A stretch of DNA of 64,000 bases from Crossiella sp. CA-258035 (lineage in GTDB: Bacteria > Actinomycetota > Actinomycetes > Mycobacteriales > Pseudonocardiaceae), in contig NZ_CP116413.1 in NCBI RefSeq assembly GCF_030064675.1, forward strand, positions 7,841,501 through 7,905,500. Direction: 5' to 3'. Under the pieces are notes generated by a model. The model had not been told where the DNA came from. It saw nothing but the letters and a program-made list of their open reading frames with translations, and made no database searches. Positions 1 to 8,650 of the stretch are shown here, piece by piece. Numbering within the stretch: position 1 is the stretch's first letter; each line of letters begins with the position of its first letter. A program made the translations under genes and the position numbers.

Positions 1-2388
1 GCTGACGTGCCGGTGCAGCGCGGCGTCCAGCTGGCCTGCGTCGACCTCGGGCAGGCCGCGCAGCGCGGCGAGCGCGCAGACCAGCCCGGCCCGGCCGGTG
101 AACAGCCCGCTGTGCACGGTGAACTCGGCTTCCAGCGCCCTGCGCACCGAGGGCAGCGCGCCGAGGAACACCGGGTCCGGCCGCCGCCGCAGCAGCTCGG
201 CCATGGCGATGGCGATCCCCGCGGTGCCCGCGGCCAGGTAGGGCAGCAGCTTGCGGCCCGCGCGCACGTGCAGCGCGCCGGCGGCGGTCAGCTCGGCGTG
301 CTGGAGGTCCCGGTGCAGTGCGGTGCCCGCCGCGTCCAGCAGCCGGTCCGGGCCACCCTCGGCGTGCGCGTGGCTGAGGAACAGCGCCGCGCCCGCGCCG
401 CCGCGGCTGAGCCCGGGCAGTCCGAACGGGACCGCCTCCACCCCGGCGAGCACCCGGCCCGCCACCCGGTCGGCGAGGTCGAGACCCCATTCGGTGAGCC
501 AGCTCCGGCCGACCGTGCGCCCCAGGTGCAGCAGGGTCAGCCCGATGCCGGAGAGACCCTCGTACAGGTCGGCGCCCGCGCAGGCCTCGGTGCTCGCGGC
601 GGCCCGCTCGATGAGCTCCAGCGCGGTCCCGGTGTGCCCGAACTCGGCCAGCACCAGCGCGATGCCGTGCCGTCCGGCGAACAGGCCGGGCCGGCCCGCG
701 CCGCGCCGGATCAGCGCGCGCAGCAGCCAGTCCTCGAACTCGGGGAAGCGCCCGCAACCGCTGGTGTGCAAGGCGTGCAGCACCCCAGCCGCGCCGTGCG
801 CCAGGCCGAGCCCGTCCTCGGCGAATTGGGCGATGTCGCCGGGGAAGAGCCGGTCGCTGCGCTGCGGGGTGGCCGAGGCCAGGATCGCCGCGGTGATCTG
901 CTCGCGCAGCCGGTCCAGGTCGGCCGGTCCGGTCGGGAACATCGGCGGCACCGCCTCCGCGTCCGCCACCGGCGGCGGCACCGAGCCCGCGCAGAGCCGG
1001 TCGAGGATGGGCCGCACGTACTCCGGCGGCACCGGGAACCGGGCCAGCACCGCCGCGCACAGCGAGCGGACCTTGCCGGGCGCCAAGGCGCACAACGAGT
1101 TCAGCGGCAGGAACAGCGCGAGCCGGAGCGCGGCCAGCGCGTAGTGGTCCACGTCGAAGCCGCCGACGCCGGGCGGCGCGGTGTAGCCGGGCGCGCCCAG
1201 CGGCGGCCGGGTCGCCGCGCCCACCGGTGCGGCCAGCTCGAAGTCCAGCAGGGTGACCCGGCCGTCCGGGCCGACCATCACGTTGTTCGGGTGCAGGTCG
1301 CCGAAGACCACGCCGCGCTCGTGCAGCGCGGCCATCGCGGCGGTGACCTTCTCCACGACCTCCAGCGCCCACCGGGTGTACCCGGCCACCTCGGCCTCGT
1401 CCGCGGCCGCCCCGGCCAGCGGGTAGCGGCGGACCAGCTCGGTGGCCAGCGGCACGCCCTCGACGTGGCTGAGCGCGAGGAACTCGTGCTCCCAGCAGCG
1501 GAACCGGCCCAGCACCTCGGGCACGCCGGGCGCGCCGGCCAGCAGGGTGAGCATGTCGTGCTCGTTGGCCAGCCGGTGCACCGCGTCGTGGCCGTCGGTG
1601 TCCAGCCCGGCGTGCGGACGGGCCTCCTTGAGCACCACGGTGCGCCCGGTCTCGGGCTCCTCGGCCAGGTAGACCCCGCCCGCGTTGGAGAAGTGCAGCG
1701 GGCGCAGCACCCGGTAGGGCAGCGCGGCCCTGGCCCGGCGGCGGGCCAGGTGCGGTCGCAGCACCTCCGGGATGGCCACCCAGTCCGGCGGGCTGAACCG
1801 GGGGCCGCGCTCATCCGGCACCAGGTTGCCCTCGGGGTCGGCCAGCGCCGGCACCAGCTCGCCGCGCGCGGACTGGCAGTACCGCTCGGTGAAGGCGCCG
1901 TAGCGCACGTAGAGCGGGCCCTCGCCGAAGCGCAGGTCGTTGAGGATGTACGGGCCGGGCCGCCCGGCCAGCCGGGGGCCGAGCCTGCGCAGCTGGCGGG
2001 TCAGCTGGGTCTCGTCGGCCGGGTAGAGCGTGATGAACTTGCCGCTGGAGCCACGGGCGGCGTACTTGGCGTTGTGCGCGAGCACCGCGGCCCTGCTGTC
2101 CAGGAACTTGAACGGCACCCGGTGCAGCAGGCAGTCCTCGGCCACCGCCGCCAGCACCTCGGCCGCGCCGTCCGGGGTCGCGGATACGTGGATCTTCCAG
2201 CCCTGCTCGGGCGTAGCCACGCCCCTGGGGTGCAGCATCACCCAGGACTCCCGCCTGCTGCGCCGCCACTGCGGCGGCAGCGGCGCGCTGACCAGCGGGT
2301 ACCGCTCGACCGCGGCGGTGCGGTGGGCCGGCGAGTCGTAGAAGTAGCGGTCGACGAAACAATACTTCTCATATTCGACTTCAATCAT
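1..2388 (-). CDS. lanKC: Class III lanthipeptide synthetase (LanKC-type), C-terminus cut by window edge
   Basis: Three-part enzyme that would phosphorylate Ser/Thr of a precursor peptide, eliminate phosphate and cyclise Cys onto the dehydro residues. 796 codons are visible and stay open to base 1. Residues 1-200 are the lyase-like N-terminus. The kinase domain has a VVLKEA lysine near residue 254, a GDLHPNN catalytic loop near 364 and a DFE metal-binding motif near 382. From about 480 onward is a LanC-like barrel (GLAHGAAG, LAAGTAG and HSGLFTGRAGL turns). The Cys and Cys-His zinc ligands of LanC/LanL are absent, which points to class III (LanKC) rather than class IV. The ATG at 2388 follows GGGGAGGTG. 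The leader and promoter are AT-rich. A cognate precursor was not seen upstream; it may lie off the left edge. The neighbouring two-component pair may control it. Confidence 0.88.
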   Translation of the reverse strand, partial: MIEVEYEKYCFVDRYFYDSPAHRTAAVERYPLVSAPLPPQWRRSRRESWVMLHPRGVATPEQGWKIHVSATPDGAAEVLAAVAEDCLLHRVPFKFLDSRAAVLAHNAKYAARGSSGKFITLYPADETQLTRQLRRLGPRLAGRPGPYILNDLRFGEGPLYVRYGAFTERYCQSARGELVPALADPEGNLVPDERGPRFSPPDWVAIPEVLRPHLARRRARAALPYRVLRPLHFSNAGGVYLAEEPETGRTVVLKEARPHAGLDTDGHDAVHRLANEHDMLTLLAGAPGVPEVLGRFRCWEHEFLALSHVEGVPLATELVRRYPLAGAAADEAEVAGYTRWALEVVEKVTAAMAALHERGVVFGDLHPNNVMVGPDGRVTLLDFELAAPVGAATRPPLGAPGYTAPPGVGGFDVDHYALAALRLALFLPLNSLCALAPGKVRSLCAAVLARFPVPPEYVRPILDRLCAGSVPPPVADAEAVPPMFPTGPADLDRLREQITAAILASATPQRSDRLFPGDIAQFAEDGLGLAHGAAGVLHALHTSGCGRFPEFEDWLLRALIRRGAGRPGLFAGRHGIALVLAEFGHTGTALELIERAAASTEACAGADLYEGLSGIGLTLLHLGRTVGRSWLTEWGLDLADRVAGRVLAGVEAVPFGLPGLSRGGAGAALFLSHAHAEGGPDRLLDAAGTALHRDLQHAELTAAGALHVRAGRKLLPYLAAGTAGIAIAMAELLRRRPDPVFLGALPSVRRALEAEFTVHSGLFTGRAGLVCALAALRGLPEVDAGQLDAALHRHVS

Positions 2389-2440
2389 GCCGGCACACCT
2401 CCCCAGTTATTCCTGGTTTTTCCCCTCGATCCAGAAATAA

Positions 2441-2468
2441 ACCCTACCCCGCCGCAAATGTTTCTCAA
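2441..2468 (-). promoter_or_regulatory. Candidate sigma70-type promoter for lanKC
   Basis: On the minus strand TTGAGA (2468-2463) and TAGGGT (2446-2441) are separated by 16 bp, inside an unusually AT-rich stretch ending about 50 bases before the lanKC ATG. The position and hexamers fit a vegetative actinobacterial promoter, but this is prediction by eye. Confidence 0.4.
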
Positions 2469-2549
2469 TAGGCCACGCGGTCTACCTTTTTCGCCACGAA
2501 AGTCGCGCACTCGTTCTGGCGTGCAACTTTAGTCGCGCGCAATCCGTTG

Positions 2550-3227
2550 CTACTCGGGGGAAATCGAGACCAGCCCGGTCCGGTATGCGAAGATGGCCAG
2601 CTGAACACGATTGTCCAGGTCCAGCTTGGCCAGCACCCTGGTCACCCTGCTCTTGACCGAGGACTCGGTGGTGTCCAGCTTTTCCGCAATCGCGGCATTG
2701 GACCAGCCGGTGGCCACCAACTTGACCACATCGATCTCCCGCTCACCAAGCAGGTCAATTCCCTTGGCGACTGCCGGATCGGGTTGCACCATCCGGTGCA
2801 CGGTGTGCTCGATCAGGCGCAGGGTCACCGCGGGCGAGAGCATCGCATCGCCCCGGGAGACCACCCGGACCGCGTGCGCCAGCTCATCCGGCGAGGTGTC
2901 CTTGCGCAGGAACCCGCTCGCCCCGGCGGCCAGCGCGGAGTAGACGTGGAAGTCGGAGTCGAAGGTGGTCAGCATCAGCACCCTGGGCCGGGGCGCGGGC
3001 CCGGTCCACTCGCCGAGCAGCCGCCGGGTGGCCGCGATACCGTCCAGCTCGGGCATCCGCACGTCCATCAGCACCACGTCGGGGCACAGCTCGGCCGCCC
3101 TGGCCAGCGCCGCGCCGCCGGTGGCCGCCTCACCCACCACTTCCAGGTCCTCACGCAGCGAGAGCAGGGTGGACAGCCCCGCCCTGACCACCGCGTCGTC
3201 GTCGACGAGCAGCAGGCGAATGGTCAC
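2550..3227 (-). CDS. NarL/LuxR-family response regulator
   Basis: 225-residue two-domain regulator. The receiver domain (about 1-120) has the acidic triad DDD at 9-11, the phosphoacceptor Asp55 in VLMDVRM, and the conserved Lys in FLRKDTS. The C-terminal LuxR helix-turn-helix (about 155-220) carries LLGEREIDVVKLVATG and the recognition region SSVKSRVTRVL. The GTG start at 3227 overlaps the stop of the upstream kinase gene by 4 nt (GTGA), so the two are translationally coupled. It lies just upstream of lanKC in the same direction, so it is a candidate regulator of that locus; this is inferred from position only. Confidence 0.93.
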   Translation of the reverse strand: MTIRLLLVDDDAVVRAGLSTLLSLREDLEVVGEAATGGAALARAAELCPDVVLMDVRMPELDGIAATRRLLGEWTGPAPRPRVLMLTTFDSDFHVYSALAAGASGFLRKDTSPDELAHAVRVVSRGDAMLSPAVTLRLIEHTVHRMVQPDPAVAKGIDLLGEREIDVVKLVATGWSNAAIAEKLDTTESSVKSRVTRVLAKLDLDNRVQLAIFAYRTGLVSISPE

Positions 3228-4420
3228 GAGGCGCTCCGCAGCGGGATCCGCGCGTCCACCACGTAGCCGCCGTCCGGCGCGGCCGCCGAGCTCAGCTCGC
3301 CGCCCAGCCTGGCCACCCTGGCCTGCATGCTGAGCAGGCCGAGCCCGCTGCCCGGCACCGAGGGCAGCCGGGCCGCCCTGGGCGGCTCGTTGACCACCCG
3401 CAGCCGCAGCGCGTCCGCCTCGGCGTCCACGCCCACCTCGATGCTCACCCTGGTCGGCGAGGCGTGCTTGACCACGTTGGTCAACGCCTCCTGGAGCACC
3501 AGGAAGCCCTCCGCGCCGACCTCGCGGCTCATCGAGCGGGGCAGCTCGGCCACCGAGAACTCCACGTCGTTGCCCGCGTTGCGCACCGCGGAGGCCAGCC
3601 GGGTCACCCCCTCCGGCCCGCAGTCGGCCCCCTCCGGCGCGTCCGCGATCCCGCGCAGCAGGTTCTGCAGCCGGACCATCTCGGTCATCGCCTGCCTGCT
3701 GGACTCGCGGATCTGGTTGGCCGCGAGCACCGCCTGCGGGTCCCGCCTGGCCAGCAGCTCCTCGAAGACGTGCGTCTGCACCGACAGCGCGCTGAGGTGG
3801 TTGCCCACCACGTCGTGCAGGTCCAGCGCGATCCGCTCGCGTTCGGCGCCCACCGCCGAGCGCACCTCGCGGGTGCGCCGCTCGCGCTGCCGGTGCACGC
3901 TGCGGCGCAGCGAGCCCACGTGCGCGGCGAAGCGGTGCTGATGGCTGCCGATCAGGTAGGCCAGGCCCACCGCCAGCGCCGCCACCAGCCAGTCCGCCAG
4001 CTGGATCTGCGCGGTGTACATCAGGCTGACCACGACCGCGTGCGCGCCGCCCCAGCCGGCCACCACCCAGGCCACCCACGGCCGGTGCCGCCGGGCGCCG
4101 TAGCGGCCCAGCGCGTGCGCGGCGACGAACAGCGGGATCACCCCGGTCGCCTCCGGCGCGCCGATCGCCGCCCTGGCCAGCACCATCGCGCCCACGATCA
4201 GGAAGACCACCACCGGCCTGCGCCTGCGCAGCAGCAGCGGCAGGGTCACCCCGTAGGCCGCCAGCGCGCCGGCAGCCAGCCGCCAGGGCTGCGCGGGCAC
4301 CAGGAACAGCGCGAGCAGGTCCAGCGCCCCGAGCACTCCGACCAGGAGCACGTCAGGGGCGCTGCGTTTCGCGCCGCCCGCCCACACCGACAGCCGCCTC
4401 CCACTAGACGCCCGTGTCAC
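3224..4420 (-). CDS. NarL-type sensor histidine kinase
   Basis: 398-residue membrane kinase partnering the response regulator with which it overlaps. The N-terminal half holds four to six hydrophobic segments. Then comes a HisKA_3 dimerisation helix with RIALDLHDVVGNHL (phospho-His about residue 195) and a HATPase domain with the N-box QEALTNVVKHA and G-box GSGLGLLSM. The sensor part has no recognisable extracellular domain, so it probably senses within the membrane. I chose GTG 4420 because codons upstream of it (ATG at 4495 or 4459) lose the usual G/C third positions. The true start could still be one of those. Confidence 0.9.
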   Translation of the reverse strand: MTRASSGRRLSVWAGGAKRSAPDVLLVGVLGALDLLALFLVPAQPWRLAAGALAAYGVTLPLLLRRRRPVVVFLIVGAMVLARAAIGAPEATGVIPLFVAAHALGRYGARRHRPWVAWVVAGWGGAHAVVVSLMYTAQIQLADWLVAALAVGLAYLIGSHQHRFAAHVGSLRRSVHRQRERRTREVRSAVGAERERIALDLHDVVGNHLSALSVQTHVFEELLARRDPQAVLAANQIRESSRQAMTEMVRLQNLLRGIADAPEGADCGPEGVTRLASAVRNAGNDVEFSVAELPRSMSREVGAEGFLVLQEALTNVVKHASPTRVSIEVGVDAEADALRLRVVNEPPRAARLPSVPGSGLGLLSMQARVARLGGELSSAAAPDGGYVVDARIPLRSAS

Positions 4421-4727
4421 CGTTCCGCCCACCACTCCCAGTAGGTAAATACCTGGCATGCGTGCCGCGCAACCAGCTGAAACAGAAGCCGTCACCTGGA
4501 CGGCCCAATGCGTTTCCGGTCTCCGCGACTACCCATGCCGCCTTTCGGTCAGGGCTGATCAGCCCATTGGACTACTGCACACGCTGCCAACCGATCCAGC
4601 GTCAGCTACTGACTCCCGGGCAGCGCTGTTGGCGATCGGCTAACTCGGCGGATTTTTCGACTCCCAAAAAGCATCGTTCTTGGGCAACAGCGCGAACGGG
4701 TCACAATCGGGGCGTCCGTTCGGCGAC
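4421..4727. other. Intergenic region between the kinase gene and the rho terminator
   Basis: About 300 bases with lower GC than the surroundings and no credible gene on either strand. It must hold the promoter of the kinase/response-regulator operon, which is transcribed leftward. I could not single out a convincing promoter by eye. Confidence 0.5.
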
Positions 4728-4769
4728 AAAAAAGCGGGCGCTCCCGGCCATGGCCGAAAGCGCCCGCTT
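4728..4769 (-). terminator. Intrinsic terminator of rho
   Basis: An 11-bp stem AAGCGGGCGCT (4732-4742) pairs with AGCGCCCGCTT (4759-4769). On the minus strand the hairpin is followed by a run of T, starting 15 bases after the rho stop codon. A classic Rho-independent terminator ending the rho transcript. Confidence 0.9.
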
Positions 4770-4784
4770 ACTTACTGACGAGTA

Positions 4785-6833
4785 TCAGTCGTCGTTCGTT
4801 CCCGGGGCGTTCTTGGAGACCGTCATCAGGAACTCGATGTTCGTGCGGGTCTTGCGCAGACGGTCCAGCAGCAGGTCGATGGCCTGCTGGTCGTCCAGCG
4901 CCGCCAGCACCCGGCGGAGCTTGATGGTGACCGCCAGCTCGTCAGGGGAGAGCAGCAGCTCTTCCTTGCGCGTGCCGGAGGCGTCCACGTCGACCGCCGG
5001 GAAGGTCCGCTTGTCGGCGATCTTGCGGTCCAGCTTGAGCTCGGCGTTGCCGGTGCCCTTGAACTCCTCGAAGATGACCGTGTCCATGGTGGACCCGGTC
5101 TCCACCAGCGCGGTGGCGAAGATGGTCAGCGAACCGCCACCCTCGATGTTGCGCGCGGCGCCGAGGAAGCGCTTGGGCGGGTACAGCGCGGTGGAGTCGA
5201 CACCACCGGACAGGATGCGGCCCGATGCCGGGGCGGCCAGGTTGTAGGCGCGGCCCAGACGGGTGATCGAGTCCAGCAGCACGACCACGTCGTGACCCAT
5301 CTCCACCAGGCGCTTGGCGCGCTCGATGGAGAGTTCGGCCACAGTGGTGTGGTCGCCCGGCGGCCGGTCGAAGGTCGAGGCGATGACCTCGCCCTTCACC
5401 GAACGCTGCATGTCGGTGACCTCCTCAGGCCGCTCGTCCACGAGCACGACCATGAGGTGGCATTCCGGGTTGTTCGTGGTGATCGCGTTGGCGATCGCCT
5501 GCAGCACCGAGGTCTTGCCCGCCTTGGGCGGGGAGACGATCAGCGCGCGCTGCCCCTTGCCGATCGGCATCACCAGGTCGATGACGCGCGTGGTGAGGAT
5601 GTGCGGCTCGGTTTCCAGCCGCAGTCGCTCGTTCGGGTACAGCGGGGTCAGCTTGGTGAACTCCGGACGGCCGCGGACCGCGTCCGGCTCCAGGCCGTTG
5701 ATGGAGTCCACCCGCACCAGCGGGTTGAACTTCTGCCGCTGCTGCTCCCCGTCCCGGGGCTGGCGCACCGCGCCGGTGATCGCGTCGCCACGGCGCAGGC
5801 CGTAGCGGCGGACCAGCGACAGCGAGACGTAGACGTCGTTGGGCCCGGCCAGGTAACCGGAGGTGCGGACGAACGCGTAGTTGTCCAGCACGTCCAGGAT
5901 GCCCGCGACCGGCAGCAGCACGTCGTCCTCGCGGACCTCCGTGTCACCGCCGCCACCGCCCCGGCCGCCGCGCTCCCCGCGGTCGCCCCGGTCGTTGCCG
6001 CCGCCGTCGCCATCCCGGCCACGGTTGCGCCTGCGGTCCCGGAAACGGCGTCCCCGCCGCCCCCTGCCGTCCTCGTCCTCGTCGTCCTCCACACCCTGCG
6101 GCTGACCCTGGGACGCGGCGCGCTCGCCCCGGTCCCCACGGTCACCACGATCGTTGCGGTCGTTGCGGTTGCGGTTGCGGTCGTTCCGGTTGCCCCGGTC
6201 GCCCCGCTCCCCGCGCTCGCCCCGCTCGCCGCGTTCCTGCCGCTCACCGCGCTCTTGACGCGGTTGCTGCTCGGCCGGCCGCTCCCGCTGCTCGCTGGCA
6301 GCGGCGGCGGGCTGCTCCGCCTGCTCGACGGGCTTGTCGGCCTGGACCTGCTCGGGAGCGCGCTCGCGGGTGTTCCGCTGCTCGCCCTCCGGGCTCCCGG
6401 CCGGACGGGTGGCCGCCCGACGGCGGCGGTTGCGCCGGGCGTTGTCGCCCCCGGCGTCGCCCTCACCAGCCGCGTTGTCCGCGGCGGCAGGGGAGGCGGC
6501 GGGCGCCGGTGGGGCGCTCTCCACCGCGGCGGCCTTCGGCGCCGGGGTGCTCTCGGCACCCAGCGCCAGCTGGCCGGTCTCGGCCTTGGCCGGCTTGGCA
6601 GCCTCGGCGCGTGGCGCCGAACCGCCGCCTTGCCGCTCCTTGATGGCAGCGATCAGATCGCCCTTGCGCATCCCACTGGTGTTGCCGATGCCCAGCTCAC
6701 CAGCGAGCTGACGCAGCTCGGCGAGCACCATCCCGGAAAGGCCGCCACGACGTCGAGTCGCCGTGCCATTGGCCGAAGGGCTGGCAGCGGTCGTCTCGAC
6801 CGCGTCGCCGCCCAGTAGTTCGGTTTCGCTCAC
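4785..6833 (-). CDS. rho: Transcription termination factor Rho, with long disordered insert
   Basis: Hexameric RNA-dependent ATPase that ends untranslated transcripts. 682 residues against about 420 in E. coli. The excess is an actinobacterial-type N-terminal insert at about 60-290, rich in Ala/Pro and then in RGER/NDRNR repeats. The Rho_N SAP-like helix is at 30-60 (LRQLAGELGI), the RNA-binding OB fold follows the insert, and the ATPase domain has a P-loop PPKAGKTSVL and Walker B/Q-loop region with VVLLDSITRLGRAYN. The GTG start at 6833 follows AGGAAGGAC. It closes the hom-thrC-thrB-rho order, here with foreign genes inserted before thrB. Confidence 0.97.
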   Translation of the reverse strand: MSETELLGGDAVETTAASPSANGTATRRRGGLSGMVLAELRQLAGELGIGNTSGMRKGDLIAAIKERQGGGSAPRAEAAKPAKAETGQLALGAESTPAPKAAAVESAPPAPAASPAAADNAAGEGDAGGDNARRNRRRRAATRPAGSPEGEQRNTRERAPEQVQADKPVEQAEQPAAAASEQRERPAEQQPRQERGERQERGERGERGERGDRGNRNDRNRNRNDRNDRGDRGDRGERAASQGQPQGVEDDEDEDGRGRRGRRFRDRRRNRGRDGDGGGNDRGDRGERGGRGGGGGDTEVREDDVLLPVAGILDVLDNYAFVRTSGYLAGPNDVYVSLSLVRRYGLRRGDAITGAVRQPRDGEQQRQKFNPLVRVDSINGLEPDAVRGRPEFTKLTPLYPNERLRLETEPHILTTRVIDLVMPIGKGQRALIVSPPKAGKTSVLQAIANAITTNNPECHLMVVLVDERPEEVTDMQRSVKGEVIASTFDRPPGDHTTVAELSIERAKRLVEMGHDVVVLLDSITRLGRAYNLAAPASGRILSGGVDSTALYPPKRFLGAARNIEGGGSLTIFATALVETGSTMDTVIFEEFKGTGNAELKLDRKIADKRTFPAVDVDASGTRKEELLLSPDELAVTIKLRRVLAALDDQQAIDLLLDRLRKTRTNIEFLMTVSKNAPGTNDD

Positions 6834-7152
6834 GAATGTCCTTCCTGACCGGTCCCCGCCTCCTACGTGGACCAGCGGACTTGCCGCCCGACGGAACGCG
6901 GGACAGCAGGTCGTCCAGTACCGGTGAGAAGACTCGGCACGGGACTGTCAATCACCGCCTCGGTGTACCCGTCAGCGTGGATTCCGCCCTGGACGGATCG
7001 GAACCTACTTCAACGGGGATGCGACCCGGGAACGAGGCCCGGGAACGGCACCGGCGACCGTGCGCGCGGTGACTGATTGCCTCTGAGGGTAGACCCCGGG
7101 TCAGCACGGTGCAACAACCGGGTCGGTCGTGGCGTGGCGGGAAGGGCCTTGG
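6834..7152 (-). promoter_or_regulatory. rho 5' leader and thrB-rho intergenic region
   Basis: About 320 bases without a credible gene. With the predicted promoter at 7086-7114 the rho mRNA would carry an untranslated leader of roughly 245 nt. Long leaders are known on rho genes that are autoregulated by Rho-dependent attenuation; whether that applies here is inference. Confidence 0.5.
7086..7114 (-). promoter_or_regulatory. Predicted vegetative promoter of rho
   Basis: On the minus strand a -35 TTGCAC (7114-7109) and -10 TACCCT (7091-7086) are separated by exactly 17 bp, between the thrB stop and the rho start. Fits the HrdB/SigA consensus well; start of transcription expected near 7079. Confidence 0.55.
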
Positions 7153-8076
7153 CTACCTCGGCTTTGCTCCCTCAGACGGGTTGGCCGGGCCCCCGATCGG
7201 TTCCACCACCACCCCGCCCTGGTCGACCGGCAGGGCCATCGGGGTGAACCCGGACAGCTCTGCCTCGTCGGGCAGGTGACCACCACGGGGGAAGGCGATC
7301 ACGGTGGGTCCCGCCCCGGAGACCATGGCCGGCACCCCGCTGGCCCGCAACGAGTCCACCAGCGCCATGGTCGCCGGGAAGGCGGGTCGGCGGTACTCCT
7401 GGTGCAGCCGGTCCGCGGTGCCGGGCAGCAGCAGCCAGGGATCGGTGGTCAGCGCGTAGACGGCCAGCGCCGAGCGCCCCGCCGCGAAGGCCGCGTCCCG
7501 CAGCGGCACCAGCTCCGGCAACAACCCGCGTGTGGTCTTCGTCTCGGACCGGGTTTCCGGCACCAGCACCACCGGCGAGAGCTCCTCGTGCGGCTCCAGC
7601 CGGATGGCCTGGTACTGGTCACCGTCCTGCCAGGCGATCACGATCCCGCCGTAGACACTGGCCGCGGCGTTGTCCGCATGCCCCTCGAACTCCGCGGCCA
7701 GCTGCAACACCCCGTCATCCAGCTCCCGGTCCGCCAACGCGAACCCAGCAGCCACCCCGGCCACCGCCGCCGCCGCGGAGGACCCCAGCCCCCGAGCGTG
7801 CGGAATCCGGTTCCGGCACACCAGCTCCAGCCCTGCCCCGCTCACCCCGCACCGCTCCAGCGCGGCCAGCGCCGCCCGCACAACCAGATGCCGCCCATCA
7901 GCGGGAACCGAGTCAGCACCCTGGCCCTCGACCCGCACCCGGACCTCACCGGCCGGGGCGACCCGCACCTCCACCTCGTCGTAGAGCGCGAGCGCGAGAC
8001 CAAGGGAGTCGAACCCCGACCCGAGGTTCGCCGTCGACGCGGGCACCGTGACCCGCACACCAGTTCCGATCCGCAC
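7153..8076 (-). CDS. thrB: Homoserine kinase
   Basis: 307 residues. Phosphorylates homoserine to O-phosphohomoserine for threonine synthesis. GHMP-kinase fold: N-terminal [18 protein letters not shown] substrate loop, the ATP-binding motif [13 protein letters not shown] at about residue 95-107, and the C-terminal [10 protein letters not shown] motif. Normally it directly follows thrC; here about 6.7 kb of ESX-like and membrane genes separate them, and the nearest upstream gene is a membrane protein ending 22 bases away. Confidence 0.96.
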   Translation of the reverse strand: MRIGTGVRVTVPASTANLGSGFDSLGLALALYDEVEVRVAPAGEVRVRVEGQGADSVPADGRHLVVRAALAALERCGVSGAGLELVCRNRIPHARGLGSSAAAAVAGVAAGFALADRELDDGVLQLAAEFEGHADNAAASVYGGIVIAWQDGDQYQAIRLEPHEELSPVVLVPETRSETKTTRGLLPELVPLRDAAFAAGRSALAVYALTTDPWLLLPGTADRLHQEYRRPAFPATMALVDSLRASGVPAMVSGAGPTVIAFPRGGHLPDEAELSGFTPMALPVDQGGVVVEPIGGPANPSEGAKPR

Positions 8077-8098
8077 CCGCCCACCCTAGATAAGGTGC

Positions 8099-8650
8099 TC
8101 AGGGCCCTGGCCACCCACCACGACTCCGTGCCTGGTCCGAGTCCCGTTCGAGCTTCCGGACCACAGAACGCGGCAGGTCTCCGAAAATACATCCCACGAT
8201 GAGTCCGGGAACTTGGAACAGGGGCGAAGCCGCTGACTCGGGAACGCCGTTGATCAGGGGATAGACCATGAAGATGAGGGCGAACACGACCGCCACAACC
8301 AGAATGAGGAGGCTGCCGATGTTCGCGGTCCGCCGCCAACCAGGCAGCGCCCACCCGTCGATGTGGTCGCCGCTGACCACGGCCCTGACCCGGAACAGGA
8401 ATGCCGCGGTCCAGCCAAAGCCGAGCGCGCTCAGCGGAAGCTGGACGACCAGCACCTGGTAGAAGCCGAAGCTGCTCCGGTTCACCGACAGCAGGATCAG
8501 CAGCGCTAGACCGGCGAAGAACACCGCCGCGACCAAGAAGACAACGGCGGTCCTGGTCAGCCCCTTTCGCGACCGGGCCGCGCCAGGGACGGCCACCCAG
8601 CGCCACGCCCCGGCAGGGACGCTACCGGGGTTCCCAGTCACTCCTGTCAC
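8099..8650 (-). CDS. Four-helix membrane protein of unknown function (ESX-like block)
   Basis: About 183 residues with four hydrophobic segments (around TAVVFLVAAVFFAGLALLIL, FYQVLVVQLPLSALG, GSLLILVVAVVFALIF and VPGLIVGCIFG) and a charged C-terminal tail. No family recognised. It overlaps the end of the WXG-like gene, so it is probably co-transcribed and co-translated with it. The start is uncertain: GTG 8650 (AAGGAC upstream) or GTG 8641. It could anchor or quality-control the secreted partner, but nothing in the sequence shows this. Confidence 0.7.
   Translation of the reverse strand: MTGVTGNPGSVPAGAWRWVAVPGAARSRKGLTRTAVVFLVAAVFFAGLALLILLSVNRSSFGFYQVLVVQLPLSALGFGWTAAFLFRVRAVVSGDHIDGWALPGWRRTANIGSLLILVVAVVFALIFMVYPLINGVPESAASPLFQVPGLIVGCIFGDLPRSVVRKLERDSDQARSRGGWPGP

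Noticed and set aside
7-2532. Long plus-strand open frame opposite lanKC
   Set aside because: Translation is low-complexity Arg/Gly/Ala without family motifs; the minus strand encodes a clear LanKC kinase and cyclase.
3228-4079. Possible N-terminal extension of the response regulator, in its frame
   Set aside because: This is an antisense-to-nothing shadow of the kinase gene in another frame; the receiver domain starts at GTG 3227, with the kinase stop overlapping it.
5292-6818. Long plus-strand open frame opposite rho
   Set aside because: It mirrors the codon bias of rho; no family motif or ribosome site.
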